26,223 nt of DNA from a virus: positions 1 through 26,223 of IMG/VR virus record IMGVR_UViG_3300031227_008087; one strand, given 5' to 3'. The position numbers and the translations under genes were made by a program. Below, piece by piece: positions 7,968 through 14,850 of this stretch. The notes below the pieces were generated by a model that did no database searches, was not told where the DNA came from, and saw only the letters and a list, made by a program, of their open reading frames with translations. How positions within the stretch are numbered: position 1 is the stretch's first letter; the number at the start of each line of letters is the position of its first letter.

Positions 7968-8501
7968 TTACCAAATAATTCTATGTACCCATTGTGAATC
8001 AAAATTGTCTGTTAGCCAAACCCCATTTTCTGCTAAATAGAATGGATGCCCATCTTTGTGCAATTTTAATGCATCTATTACTAAGATGGCGGGGTCATGA
8101 TCCCTCCTCATTCCAACCACACCTGCAGTAAATTCATCTTCTGATAGATGAACATATTGTCGATTGCCCCTATTTAATCCATTTTTCATGATCGGATCAA
8201 TATTTTTAGTGGGGGTCCCATGATATAAAAATTTTGGAGGTTCAACTGATTCCAATTTCAAATCAACTTCAATGGAATGTCCCTGCATTGCCCTAACCTT
8301 TTCACCAGTGATGTCAAATGCATATCTGATTTTCGGTCCGGTATTTACGATTCCTTCCAATTCATCCATAGTAAATTTGCCAGTATCCAGTAGTTCCGAT
8401 ACATCAGCATAACCTTCAGAATCCAATGTAATATTGAATTGTTCCGGCTTGTGTCTCAAAATGAGAGCCAATAATTTACTTTTTTTAGTTAGATTAACCA
8501 C
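7968..8501 (-). CDS. kptA: Tpt1/KptA RNA 2'-phosphotransferase
   Basis: 177 residues, normal for the family. Tpt1 uses NAD+ to remove an internal RNA 2'-phosphate left by some RNA ligation or splicing reactions. Visible motifs in order are LLALILRH (R16), VRAMQGHS (R70, H75), LYHGT (92-96), RGNRQYVHLS (R111-S120) and a later MRRDHDPAILVIDA. The catalytic Arg/His set appears intact. The GTG at 8501 is preferred because GGAG sits nine bases upstream; an in-frame GTG at 8516 is an alternative. It overlaps the DUF1660-like gene by 8 bases. In a tRNA-rich phage it may repair tRNA or mature spliced tRNA; no phage RNA ligase is visible here. Confidence 0.9.
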   Translation of the reverse strand: MVNLTKKSKLLALILRHKPEQFNITLDSEGYADVSELLDTGKFTMDELEGIVNTGPKIRYAFDITGEKVRAMQGHSIEVDLKLESVEPPKFLYHGTPTKNIDPIMKNGLNRGNRQYVHLSEDEFTAGVVGMRRDHDPAILVIDALKLHKDGHPFYLAENGVWLTDNFDSQWVHRIIW

Positions 8502-8622
8502 GCAATATTTCTCCACATCTTGGGCATACTATATTCCACGTTGCCCTATTTTCCTGCCATGGTTGTGATACCATTGTATATTCTTTATGACCAAATATCC
8601 GGCACCACAATTTTTTAAGCAT
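8494..8622 (-). CDS. DUF1660-like small zinc-binding protein
   Basis: 42 residues: MLKKLWCRIFGHK... then CPRCG near the C-terminus. The C-x-x-FGHK plus CxxC layout is that of DUF1660, short phage proteins probably holding a zinc ion. The ATG overlaps the end of the upstream gene and its stop overlaps the Tpt1 start. Confidence 0.65.
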   Translation of the reverse strand: MLKKLWCRIFGHKEYTMVSQPWQENRATWNIVCPRCGEILRG

Positions 8623-8818
8623 TATTCTCTTTGTGCTCCTGCCTCTGGATTTTCTTTTTCTCTTCAGCTTCACGCTCTTTGGCAATCCGAGTGTATTCCT
8701 TCATGGAAAAACGGGCAACCCAATTTCCTCGGTCATCCTTTTCCTGATGAATCGTAACCCCATCTTTAATAATTTCCCTGAATCGTTTACCTTCACTAAC
8801 AATTTTAACTTCTGACAT
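8615..8818 (-). CDS. Hypothetical charged protein (67 aa)
   Basis: MSEVKIVSEGKRFREIIKDG...: an N-terminal beta segment then a highly charged Lys/Glu helix. AAAGGA precedes the ATG at 8818. First gene of a four-gene overlapping run ending at 7714. No known domain. Confidence 0.65.
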   Translation of the reverse strand: MSEVKIVSEGKRFREIIKDGVTIHQEKDDRGNWVARFSMKEYTRIAKEREAEEKKKIQRQEHKENNA

Positions 8819-8845
8819 TGATATTCCTTTTAATTTAATGTTTTG

Positions 8846-8920
8846 TACGAGTGGCAGGATTCGAACCGACGCTTGCCCAGGATGTCGCCCTGGAGCTCTA
8901 CCAGACTGAGCTACACCCGC
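8846..8920 (-). tRNA. tRNA-Val(GAC) with C33
   Basis: 75 nt. Acceptor GCGGGTG/CACTCGT, perfect CCAGG/CCTGG anticodon stem, A73. The loop is GCGACAT, so the anticodon is GAC but position 33 is C instead of the near-universal U. The T stem has one mismatch. Confidence 0.75.
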
Positions 8921-8926
8921 ATTTTG

Positions 8927-9154
8927 TTATTCTTGACCGATTGGCCCGTCATATAATATTTTACTGTCACCCTGTCCACGCCAAGTAGTCTTTTCAACCC
9001 TGACCATGTCGGTATCAGTTTCCTTGTCATAGTATGCGTAACATCTGATTGCTCCGCTCCATGATGCTGTATATGTTTCTAACCCTGAATTCTTAGACCC
9101 ACCACGACTGGTTTGTCCTCTATTACCTTGAACTGTGCCATAAAATTGTGACAT
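8927..9154 (-). CDS. Conserved phage hypothetical protein (75 aa)
   Basis: Begins MSQFYGTVQGNRGQTSRGGS and contains TYTASWSGAIRC and ILYDGPIG, a pattern shared with a small protein common in unrelated tailed phages; beta-rich, function unknown. GGAGG lies before ATG 9154. Confidence 0.75.
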   Translation of the reverse strand: MSQFYGTVQGNRGQTSRGGSKNSGLETYTASWSGAIRCYAYYDKETDTDMVRVEKTTWRGQGDSKILYDGPIGQE

Positions 9155-9174
9155 ATAACCTCCATTTTGTTTTG

Positions 9175-9246
9175 CTGATTCACAGGGATTTGAACCCCGA
9201 CCTGACAGGCTCAGAACCTGCGATGCTACCGTTACACCATGAATCA
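9175..9246 (-). tRNA. tRNA-Gln(CTG)
   Basis: 72 nt. Acceptor TGATTCA/TGAATCA with the weak U1-A72 pair favoured by glutaminyl-tRNA synthetase, loop TTCTGAG, G73. Confidence 0.88.
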
Positions 9247-9251
9247 ATTTG

Positions 9252-9323
9252 TGGGGATATCCAGAATCGAACTGGAATTTAAGGGTTCAAAACCCCGCGT
9301 AATTGCCGTTATACCATATCCCT
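9252..9323 (-). tRNA. tRNA-Gln(TTG)
   Basis: 72 nt. Loop TTTTGAA, T arm TCCAG/CTGGA, A73. The acceptor has an A1-C72 mismatch, then six perfect pairs. Confidence 0.85.
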
Positions 9324-9340
9324 ATTTATTATAAGTATCG
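9324..9340 (-). promoter_or_regulatory. Copy of the homing-endonuclease leader motif before tRNA-Gln
   Basis: Minus strand CGATACTTATAATAAAT, nearly the same as the motif before the homing endonuclease genes, abutting the 5' end of tRNA-Gln(TTG). A local promoter, or a scar of a lost endonuclease gene. Confidence 0.35.
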
Positions 9341-9342
9341 TC

Positions 9343-9657
9343 TTAATCTTCCAAACCACTTATTTTTTCTTCTATCCATTTAAACATTTCTTTGCGTTGG
9401 GTATCATAGTTATATGGACAAGCTTCTATAAATTCCAACGGTTTGGCTGTACCATAATGATCGTCTTCATCCCAATGTAATTCCTTGGCCAAAAATTCAC
9501 CACCGAACTTAGTTCTTATTCCGATGAACGCATTATTATGTGCTTCCTGATTATTTACAAAAACCCCATAACCAAAGTTACGAGCTTCGATTTTATAGAA
9601 TCCACAATGGGTACATTCATTGATTGGAATCCATTTTTCTATATGCTCGGTTCTCAT
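9343..9657 (-). CDS. Hypothetical protein (104 aa)
   Basis: Soluble, with a CTHC pair near residues 15-18 and a later ACPYNYDTQRKEMFKWIEEK helix. The second of two ATGs (9657) has the better-spaced AAGGA site. No family recognised. It lies between tRNA-Lys and the tRNA-Gln pair. Confidence 0.65.
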   Translation of the reverse strand: MRTEHIEKWIPINECTHCGFYKIEARNFGYGVFVNNQEAHNNAFIGIRTKFGGEFLAKELHWDEDDHYGTAKPLEFIEACPYNYDTQRKEMFKWIEEKISGLED

Positions 9658-9676
9658 TTTCATTTCCTTATTTTAG

Positions 9677-9750
9677 TAGGCCCACGGGGTATCGAACCCG
9701 ACGTTCTCTCGCTTAAAAGGCGAGTGCTTCACCATTAAAGCTTTAGGCCC
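9677..9750 (-). tRNA. tRNA-Lys(TTT), copy 1
   Basis: 74 nt. Acceptor GGGCCTA/TGGGCCT, CTCGC/GCGAG anticodon stem, loop CTTTTAA, A73. The T stem has a C-C mismatch. Confidence 0.87.
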
Positions 9751-9761
9751 ATATTGATTAG

Positions 9762-9809
9762 TAGAGCTACCTAATCGGTTTCGATAAAATCTGGGGCTCT
9801 ATCTCCCAT
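9762..9809 (-). other. Structured leader with a 12-codon ORF
   Basis: Downstream of promoter copy 2 the transcript has GGTGGAG, an ATG at 9809 and a 12-codon frame (MGDRAPDFIETD, stop TAG at 9771). Much of it is inside a hairpin closed by TAGAGC/GCTCTA with an inner ATCG/CGAT. It could be a leader peptide or just a structured 5' leader of tRNA-Lys. Confidence 0.35.
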
Positions 9810-9831
9810 AATCTCCACCTTATCATACTAC

Positions 9832-9860
9832 AAGATACAAGATAAAATCCACAAAGTCAA
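9832..9860 (-). promoter_or_regulatory. Repeated sigma70-type promoter, copy 2
   Basis: Minus-strand TTGACT, 17-base spacer, TATCTT, in the same conserved block as copy 1 (CGG before the -35). Drives tRNA-Lys(TTT) and the genes after it. Confidence 0.8.
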
Positions 9861-9868
9861 CCGTTATT

Positions 9869-10213
9869 TTACAATAATTTCAGATTTCCTGTAATTTTAT
9901 CAATTTCTTCTATTGGTCCGGGACCAACTGCAATTGAGGTTATGGTTGCAACCCCATTGAATTCAGTTCTCCCAGCGTCAGTTACCAATGAACATGGTAA
10001 TTTAGCTTCTTTAGCTTTTTCGTACAATTCCAAAAGTTCATCTTCTGAATCCACACTTACTGCTATTTTCGTAAATTGTCCAGATAACCATTCCTGAACA
10101 AATTCATGCTTTGGATAATCCAATAATACTATCATTGAAGCGTGTGCTCCTTGAGCAATCATTTTACCCTTACGCATTTTCAAATCTTTTCTCAATACTA
10201 TCACTTGTTTCAT
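9869..10213 (-). CDS. Peptidyl-tRNA hydrolase 2 (Pth2)
   Basis: 114 residues, the size of archaeal/eukaryotic-type Pth2, which releases peptides from dropped-off peptidyl-tRNA. The signature RKDLKMRKGKMIAQGAHA fills residues 8-25, followed by a typical alpha/beta pattern to TSIAVGPGPIEEIDKITG. A longer frame upstream exists, but ATG 10213 starts exactly at the family N-terminus, with AGGTG nearby, and overlaps no domain. The gene is followed by promoter copy 2. Presence of the archaeal-type enzyme in a phage is unusual. Confidence 0.9.
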   Translation of the reverse strand: MKQVIVLRKDLKMRKGKMIAQGAHASMIVLLDYPKHEFVQEWLSGQFTKIAVSVDSEDELLELYEKAKEAKLPCSLVTDAGRTEFNGVATITSIAVGPGPIEEIDKITGNLKLL

Positions 10214-10214
10214 A

Positions 10215-10343
10215 TTAACACCTATCTTTGCATTGGTATTTCCTGTATTCCTTCCAACTGCGTTCATCACCCCAATCACCATAACTTCCATTGCACCCAC
10301 TGTGGGGTCCACAGAACCAGCATTTGCTTTCACTCTGTTCCAA
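10215..10343 (-). CDS. Small Cys-rich, probably zinc-binding protein
   Basis: Frame ends CWFCGPHSGCNGSYGDWGDE...YQCKDRC with five Cys and four Trp codons, all TGG, just before the Pth2 start (TAA-TATG). No in-frame ATG exists; TTG at 10343 is the likeliest start, but the frame is open to 10404. The composition strongly suggests a real protein. Confidence 0.5.
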   Translation of the reverse strand: MEQSESKCWFCGPHSGCNGSYGDWGDERSWKEYRKYQCKDRC

Positions 10344-10409
10344 TTTAAGTATGTATAATTTGTGGTATTGTTGGCTATTGGTTGTCCAAATATTAAGAAT
10401 ACAACACCT

Positions 10410-10916
10410 TTATATAGTATTTCCAGTCGAGCCGAAACCGCTTTTACCGCGCTTAGTTCCAGAAAACTTACTAACAAGTTGTACATCGCAATGCTCTCCT
10501 ACTATTAATTGAAACAGTGAAGTTCCAGCCTTAATCATTTTTTCTGTGCCTAGATTGTCAACTTTAGAAATCAAGTCGCCTCTATATCCTGAGTCGATAA
10601 CTCCAACACTATTAGCTAAACGTAGTGAGGTTTTGGAGATACTTGAACGTGGAGTCATTAGTATATAGGAAGGTCTTAGCTTATCAAGATTTCCATGTGC
10701 TGCATTATAGAATGGTTCACTGATATGAAACTCTATCTGTACCTTGTGATTGATAACATTCGAAGTTTGCAACTTCCTTACGGCATGAGGCTCTGGAACA
10801 AATAGGTCAAATCCTGCATCCATAGGGTCACGCTCTGATATCTGCTTTTTGTATAGTTCGACAATTTCTTGTGAAATGTCCGAAACTCTTATCTTTAACA
10901 GTGAGTGATTGCTCAT
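10410..10916 (-). CDS. dut: dUTPase (dUTP diphosphatase)
   Basis: 168 residues, trimeric-type dUTPase that hydrolyses dUTP to dUMP and pyrophosphate. All five motifs are present: DAGFDLFVP (33-41), PRSSISK (89-95), GVIDSGYRGDL (105-115), GTSLFQLI (131-138) and the C-terminal RGKSGFGSTG (156-165). A loop around 55-80 is longer than in bacterial enzymes. AAAGGA precedes ATG 10916; stop TAA. Confidence 0.93.
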   Translation of the reverse strand: MSNHSLLKIRVSDISQEIVELYKKQISERDPMDAGFDLFVPEPHAVRKLQTSNVINHKVQIEFHISEPFYNAAHGNLDKLRPSYILMTPRSSISKTSLRLANSVGVIDSGYRGDLISKVDNLGTEKMIKAGTSLFQLIVGEHCDVQLVSKFSGTKRGKSGFGSTGNTI

Positions 10917-11022
10917 TTACTTTTTCCTTTATTATTATTTGTTGACCCCAATCTCATTATTTTTCTAACTCATTTTGATACCTACGTCGCTACGCTTGAG
11001 GTATAAACCACGTTATAAAGAC

Positions 11023-11295
11023 TCACTTAGTTTCCTGGTCTATCGGTTTTACCTTGGCAAAGAACATGTCGGGCGGGTTACTCATGTAGTCTATTTCTAC
11101 AAATTCAAATTGCATCCAACTGTTTTGAAATTCACCAATAAGAGTTTGTCCTTTTTTCGGCCTTGGTGTATAGTGTCCATCAACATCAAAAAGTGTCTTA
11201 TCGTCAATGTACTCATCTTCTGTCTTAAATTGTTCTGGCCTGGTCCAGCCTACACGAGCACCCCAACCACCACCTATCTTGTAATCCCCAATCAT
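11023..11295 (-). CDS. Hypothetical protein ending in TGA (90 aa)
   Basis: MIGDYKIGGGWGARVGWTRPEQF..., a small beta-rich protein of unknown function. GAGGGAA before ATG 11295. The stop is TGA (11023-11025); readthrough would add an 11-residue tail of no recognisable merit. Last gene of the standard-code-like cassette. Confidence 0.65.
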   Translation of the reverse strand: MIGDYKIGGGWGARVGWTRPEQFKTEDEYIDDKTLFDVDGHYTPRPKKGQTLIGEFQNSWMQFEFVEIDYMSNPPDMFFAKVKPIDQETK

Positions 11296-11364
11296 TTCCC
11301 TCTCCTTCCATCGTTCGCTTTCAGTGGTTTAGAACTCACTCCCCACCTCCTTCACAGACAGCAA

Positions 11365-11982
11365 TCATATCCTTTTGCCCCCATGCTTATGCCCTCGATT
11401 TTCATTCTTATCAAGTTTTGAGACTATCTCCTCGTAGGTCTTTATTCTAAGCCGTTCAGCTAAGTCTATTGCTCTGATTAGAATGTCTGCCATTTCTTCA
11501 CCAAAGTTTTCAAAATCATTATCTCTGTGCGCTTCAATAGCCTCTGAACACTCGGTCATAATTAGTCCAAGCATTGCGGTTATTTTATAATCGTCATTCC
11601 AATCCTCTAGGGTTATAGGTGTCCAGCCGTTAGCATCATTTATCTTGGCAATCCTGAGTCCAAGTTCACTAAGGGTAAGTTCAGCTATCGCCTGTTCTGG
11701 TTGGCGGATTTGCCATGCCTCAAGCTCCTTCGATTGGGCTGTGAGTTGTTGGTGTAGGTCATGCACGCGCTCATTGGCGTGATTCTCAAGGTGGTTATAT
11801 TTACCTTTCAGCTTAGTGTTCTCCTTTTGGAGTTCTTCGCACTTGGATTTCATCCATCCACTAAATCGCTCGTAATAATCAGCAAGTTTAACATTCAGTT
11901 CAAATGAATTGTAATCCCTAACGTCAGGCAACTTGTAGCCTGTCTCTTTCTCAAACTGCTCTCTAAGACTCATCTCGCTCAT
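11365..11982 (-). CDS. Phage protein with coiled coil and MazG-like domain
   Basis: 205 residues. The N-terminus MSLREQFEKETG is a motif of lambdoid-type phage accessory proteins and recurs in the gene at 12634. Residues 55-90 are coiled coil. The C-terminal half matches the MazG/RS21-C6 NTP pyrophosphohydrolase helical core, with ECSEAIEAHR and EEMADILIRAIDLAER supplying the acidic metal-binding residues. It starts in an ATGA overlap with the upstream gene and ends in TGA. Confidence 0.75.
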   Translation of the reverse strand: MSEMSLREQFEKETGYKLPDVRDYNSFELNVKLADYYERFSGWMKSKCEELQKENTKLKGKYNHLENHANERVHDLHQQLTAQSKELEAWQIRQPEQAIAELTLSELGLRIAKINDANGWTPITLEDWNDDYKITAMLGLIMTECSEAIEAHRDNDFENFGEEMADILIRAIDLAERLRIKTYEEIVSKLDKNENRGHKHGGKRI

Positions 11983-12137
11983 GATTGCTCCTTTATCCCA
12001 TTAGCTTCTCTATCAGTGAGTTCGTGCTTTACTGCAAAACTTTTCACACAAGCCTTCCACTCTCCAATTGTTTTTAATCCTGCTATCTCAAGTTGTAATT
12101 CAGATATATCTTTGATTGTTACATCATCTTTACTCAT
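11979..12137 (-). CDS. Small hypothetical protein (52 aa)
   Basis: MSKDDVTIKDISELQLEIAGLK..., helical. It overlaps both neighbours, its TGA stop sharing bases with the next ATG (ATGA). This is one of the clearest places in the window where TGA is used as a stop. Confidence 0.65.
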   Translation of the reverse strand: MSKDDVTIKDISELQLEIAGLKTIGEWKACVKSFAVKHELTDREANGIKEQS

Positions 12138-12330
12138 CATCGGCCTCCTTCAATTCTAAGGACACTCTGTAGATGCCAGCGCCTAAGCTCTTTGATTTTA
12201 TATCCCACATTCTGCCATTTGTCATAATCAAACCATCAGTGGAAAGTAATAACTCTGACAAGTCTGCCTTAGTCATTGTGGTGTTGGCAATCCTGGGGAA
12301 TGCGTAAAAATTACTTGGTGCTTGTTTCAT
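12130..12330 (-). CDS. Hypothetical protein (66 aa)
   Basis: MKQAPSNFYAFPRIANTTMTK..., no known domain. The second of two adjacent ATGs has the better-spaced AGGAG. The stop is TAA. Starts inside the TGA stop region of the zinc-ribbon gene. Confidence 0.6.
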   Translation of the reverse strand: MKQAPSNFYAFPRIANTTMTKADLSELLLSTDGLIMTNGRMWDIKSKSLGAGIYRVSLELKEADDE

Positions 12331-12644
12331 CATCGGCTCCTTTGGATTAGGATAGATTCCATTTCTTCATCTGTGCATTTGCGTTCTTTATCACACATCT
12401 TGCAACGCATCCTTGAATGTTCAACTGGATAGGTGTGAGTCGGTTCATAAATATGGTCAGCATCATTCAGACAATCCGCTTTCGCTGGTTCATAATAGAA
12501 ACTGATTGAAGTATTGAAGACGAACGTCTTGCCACATGCAGAACACTCTTGCTGGTGGGTCTCATCTTCTGCGTAACCTTGGCCATCATCGTGACATATT
12601 TCTTGTTCCGCTTCGCAATATGGACAATTCACATCATGCATCAT
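12330..12644 (-). CDS. Zinc-ribbon protein (104 aa)
   Basis: Cys pairs CPYC (residues 7-10), CSAC (34-37) and a later RCKMCDKERKC imply one or two zinc ribbons; His-rich middle. Probably nucleic-acid binding or structural; role unknown. Start overlaps the upstream TGA stop (ATGATG); its own stop is TGA, overlapped by the next ATG. Confidence 0.7.
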   Translation of the reverse strand: MMHDVNCPYCEAEQEICHDDGQGYAEDETHQQECSACGKTFVFNTSISFYYEPAKADCLNDADHIYEPTHTYPVEHSRMRCKMCDKERKCTDEEMESILIQRSR

Positions 12645-13092
12645 CGGCCTCCAATTCTACAATCGAATATTCTTTGTCAGTTTCAATAGTCCCCTCATAT
12701 ATTAGGGTCTCCATCTCAATAGATGTGCTTGCTCTTGGCGCTTCATCAATCCTACGCTGTAGCTTGTCACGCTCAGCCAATGCCTTAGTCACTGTTTGGC
12801 TCTCAACAATGTAGATGTTATCAGGCACACCAATGCCAACGATTTTAAGGGACTCTCTTTCGAAATGGTCTGTCCCATCATTGAAGCATAATTCAATAGA
12901 TGCAGAGCAGTCACGTTTTTGAAGTCTTTCCAACTCTTCCGCTTGCTTGGTGCATCGAAGAAGGAGCCAGTCCTCATAACTTGTAAGGTATGGAAAGTCT
13001 GGTTGTCCTGCCTCAAAACGCATTCTTGTCTCTTTCTCAAACTGTTCACGCAGATTCATTTTGCTCATGAGTGTTGGCTTCGCTTTTTTCAT
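12634..13092 (-). CDS. Phage accessory protein with SLREQFEKET-like N-terminus
   Basis: 152 residues. MSKMNLREQFEKETRMRFEAG near the start resembles the MazG fusion gene 1 kb away and phage Ead/Ea22-type proteins. Later residues 115-130 are coiled coil. GGGAGAG precedes ATG 13092. Ends in TGA inside the next start. Confidence 0.65.
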   Translation of the reverse strand: MKKAKPTLMSKMNLREQFEKETRMRFEAGQPDFPYLTSYEDWLLLRCTKQAEELERLQKRDCSASIELCFNDGTDHFERESLKIVGIGVPDNIYIVESQTVTKALAERDKLQRRIDEAPRASTSIEMETLIYEGTIETDKEYSIVELEADDA

Positions 13093-13115
13093 ATCTTCTC
13101 TCCCATTCTAATTGT

Positions 13116-13262
13116 TTACCAATTCCCTGCTATCATCTCCGCTACTTGCCCAAACTGGAATCCATCGTCACACTCCCAATAGTCAAGTTTCAGAACATAC
13201 TCATTGCACTTGTTGCACCAGTATGTATTTGAAAACGTGGTATCGACTTTAAATCTCGCCAT
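13116..13262 (-). CDS. Small CxxC protein (48 aa)
   Basis: MARFKVDTTFSNTYWCNKCNEYV...ECDDGF: CNKC plus a further Cys, probably zinc-binding. AGGGA sits close to the ATG. Stop TAA. First gene of the cassette, directly downstream of the VSR-like endonuclease gene. Confidence 0.55.
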   Translation of the reverse strand: MARFKVDTTFSNTYWCNKCNEYVLKLDYWECDDGFQFGQVAEMIAGNW

Positions 13263-13286
13263 TCCCTATTGTCCATCGTAATTCTC

Positions 13287-14069
13287 CTATTTAAAGTTAA
13301 TTACGACGCGGTTCCTTTTTTCATAAATATAATCTCCTATAAGCGGGGTTCTTAAAATTTCTTTAATATTAAATAATTCGCGTTCTCAAATTACCTCAAC
13401 ATCATATCCCATATCATTTAGATATTGAATACGAATTTTGTCTTTTGTCCATATAGTTTTGGCCTTAACTCGTTTACCACCAGGATATGATATTAATTCG
13501 TTAGCATCATATTTCGCTGGATTGGCATGTCAATAATCACCAAAAATTTCTATTATTAAATTTTTATTTGGTATATAGAAGTCTGTAATATAAGGCCCTA
13601 CATTATATTGAAATTCAAATGAAACATTCATATCATTTAAAACATCAATCGTTTGTTTTTCAGGTTTATTGGGACAATCGCCTCTACCTGATAATATTGC
13701 CTTTTGATGTGATTTTCTAAATTCTGGGTCATTATCTCATTTTGATTTAAGCGATTTTGAAATTTTAGATTTCGTTTCCTCGGTGGGTGGTAACCTATTA
13801 TTAGCAGCATCCACCATTTTAATTCTATAAATATTAGAATTTCATTTTTTAGTTATAGCATCACTTACTTTTTGTTTATGTTCATTTGATACTATTCTAC
13901 CTTTTTGTGATTCACTTATTTTTTGTTTTACTTCACTCGACCATTTAAAACCAACACGTTTTCTACCATTATAATTAGCCGAACAATGTTTTGAACAAAA
14001 TTTTCTATGTTTTTTTGACGGGTATGTTTTAAATACCTCACCACATTCTATACATGTAAGTTCAATCAT
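13287..14069 (-). CDS. VSR-like homing endonuclease with four in-frame TGA codons
   Basis: 260 residues when TGA at 13842, 13737, 13530 and 13386 (lowest base of each codon) is read as Trp. The N-terminus is a Zn-finger (CIECG...FCSKHC). NUMOD3-like repeats follow (FKWSSEVKQKISES, TEETKSKISKSLKSKW). The nuclease domain has ITDFYIPNKNLIIEIFGDYWH and VEVIWERE, the core of EDxHD/VSR homing nucleases. In these two motifs the W is encoded by TGA here; other Trp use TGG. GAGGAG precedes ATG 14069. Stop TAG. Confidence 0.85.
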
Positions 14070-14079
14070 AATGTCTCCT

Positions 14080-14097
14080 CTTTACTATAAGTATCAA
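14080..14097 (-). promoter_or_regulatory. Conserved leader motif of the VSR-like homing endonuclease
   Basis: Minus strand TTGATACTTATAGTAAAG immediately before the ribosome site, matching the leader of the endonuclease at 16245-16934 in 17 of 18 bases. Candidate phage promoter. Confidence 0.45.
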
Positions 14098-14136
14098 GAA
14101 AATTTCTTTTGTAACTAACTATTGACTATAAATTTT

Positions 14137-14340
14137 TAACTAATCTTCTGTAGCCAGGATTCTGTCATTTAAGCGACCCATTGAACTTGTGGCACTAACC
14201 CGGTAATCATAGAATTACGCCCATTCTATACCTGTTTAGCTTGCTCCCTCTGCGGTCCAAACGATTTATTAAATCTCCCTCATTTGCGTAATGGAGTCCT
14301 GAGCTTCCTCACCGTAGTGCGAATCGCCAAAGATTAGTTA
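14137..14340 (-). ncRNA. rnpB: Compact RNase P RNA
   Basis: About 204 nt, folding in the canonical order. P1 is an 11-bp perfect helix between 14330-14340 and 14137-14147. P2 is GCGA/TCGC. P3 is CAC-UACG-GUG. CR-I then reads GAGGAAGCUCAGGACUCC, and the 3' CR-V reads ACAGAAUCCUGGCUAC. P4 forms as AGC(U)CAGGA with UCCUGGCU, leaving the conserved bulged U. CR-IV (GGGAGCAAGCUAAACAGG) precedes a P15/P16-like hairpin. Only about 60 nt separate CR-I and CR-IV, so the specificity domain is largely missing. RNase P trims 5' leaders of pre-tRNA; here it adjoins the tRNA array. Confidence 0.85.
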
Positions 14341-14347
14341 AATTTAC

Positions 14348-14476
14348 TTGTCATTATAGTCCTGCTTTCCGACTAAACTTTTTTGAATTACATCCTCACC
14401 AGTAAAAACGACTGTTTAGGTCTCCTGAGTTAAGCAATGGTGACCCGACTTTCCTCTCCGTAGAGCGACAAGTCAG
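14348..14476 (-). ncRNA. RNase P-like structured RNA, possible diverged paralog
   Basis: A second RNA fold directly upstream. ACTTGTC/GACAAGT closes it. CTC-TACG-GAG copies the P3 hairpin, followed by GAGGAAAGTCGGGTC, a CR-I-like block. TCACC/GGTGA forms a P5-like helix. No convincing CR-V was found, so function is unclear. It may be a decayed duplicate or a separate RNA. Confidence 0.5.
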
Positions 14477-14479
14477 AGA

Positions 14480-14689
14480 TTAATTTTTTATTTTATACGG
14501 ACTGTCATCCGACAATATGCCTTGTGGCGGTATCGGTCTCGGAGCTGGCGGTTTATGATTCAACCATTGCTTGTCCGTTGGGCCGACTAATGTTGTAGTT
14601 GATCGTTTTGTTATTCTGTGACCACATCGGCATTCAAAATAATTATTGACGCCTGTTTTGTGATCGAATTTGTGCCAATGTATGTGCAT
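14480..14689 (-). CDS. Hypothetical protein (69 aa)
   Basis: MHIHWHKFDHKTGVNNYFECRCGHR...: His-rich start, one CxC, Pro-rich tail. ATG 14689 is chosen because GGAG lies upstream and promoter copy 3 would start transcription about 18 bases before it. The stop codon abuts the RNase P-like RNA, so protein and RNAs share a transcript. Confidence 0.65.
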   Translation of the reverse strand: MHIHWHKFDHKTGVNNYFECRCGHRITKRSTTTLVGPTDKQWLNHKPPAPRPIPPQGILSDDSPYKIKN

Positions 14690-14713
14690 AAAGTCTCCAT
14701 TTATTTGTACTAT

Positions 14714-14742
14714 AATATACAAGACTTTGATCACAAAGTCAA
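14714..14742 (-). promoter_or_regulatory. Repeated sigma70-type promoter, copy 3
   Basis: Minus-strand TTGACT, 17-base spacer, TATATT; the spacer diverges in its middle but the AACG upstream block and CTTG before the -10 are kept. Serves the 69-aa gene and the RNase P RNA. Confidence 0.75.
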
Positions 14743-14762
14743 GCGTTATTTTTAATAAAATG

Positions 14763-14845
14763 CAGAAACTGGAGGGATCGAACCCCTACCCGTTAGGATA
14801 CCCACGCGTTCGAAGCGTGTTGCCGGCCATTCAGCGGCAGCTTCT
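14763..14845 (-). tRNA. tRNA-Ser(CGA)
   Basis: Class II, 83 nt. Acceptor AGAAGCT/AGTTTCT, perfect CACGC/GCGTG anticodon stem, loop TTCGAAC, G73. Confidence 0.88.
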
Positions 14846-14850
14846 AAGTG

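Noticed and set aside
9869-10486. 205-residue version of Pth2
   Set aside because: The N-terminal 91 codons overlap the end of the dUTPase gene and the Cys-rich gene in another frame; the Pth2 fold starts at the internal ATG 10213.
14136-14485. A single ~350-nt RNase P RNA spanning both structured elements
   Set aside because: A 9-bp P1 with a bulge is possible, but the 11-bp perfect P1 and P2-P4 of the shorter RNA are clearly better.
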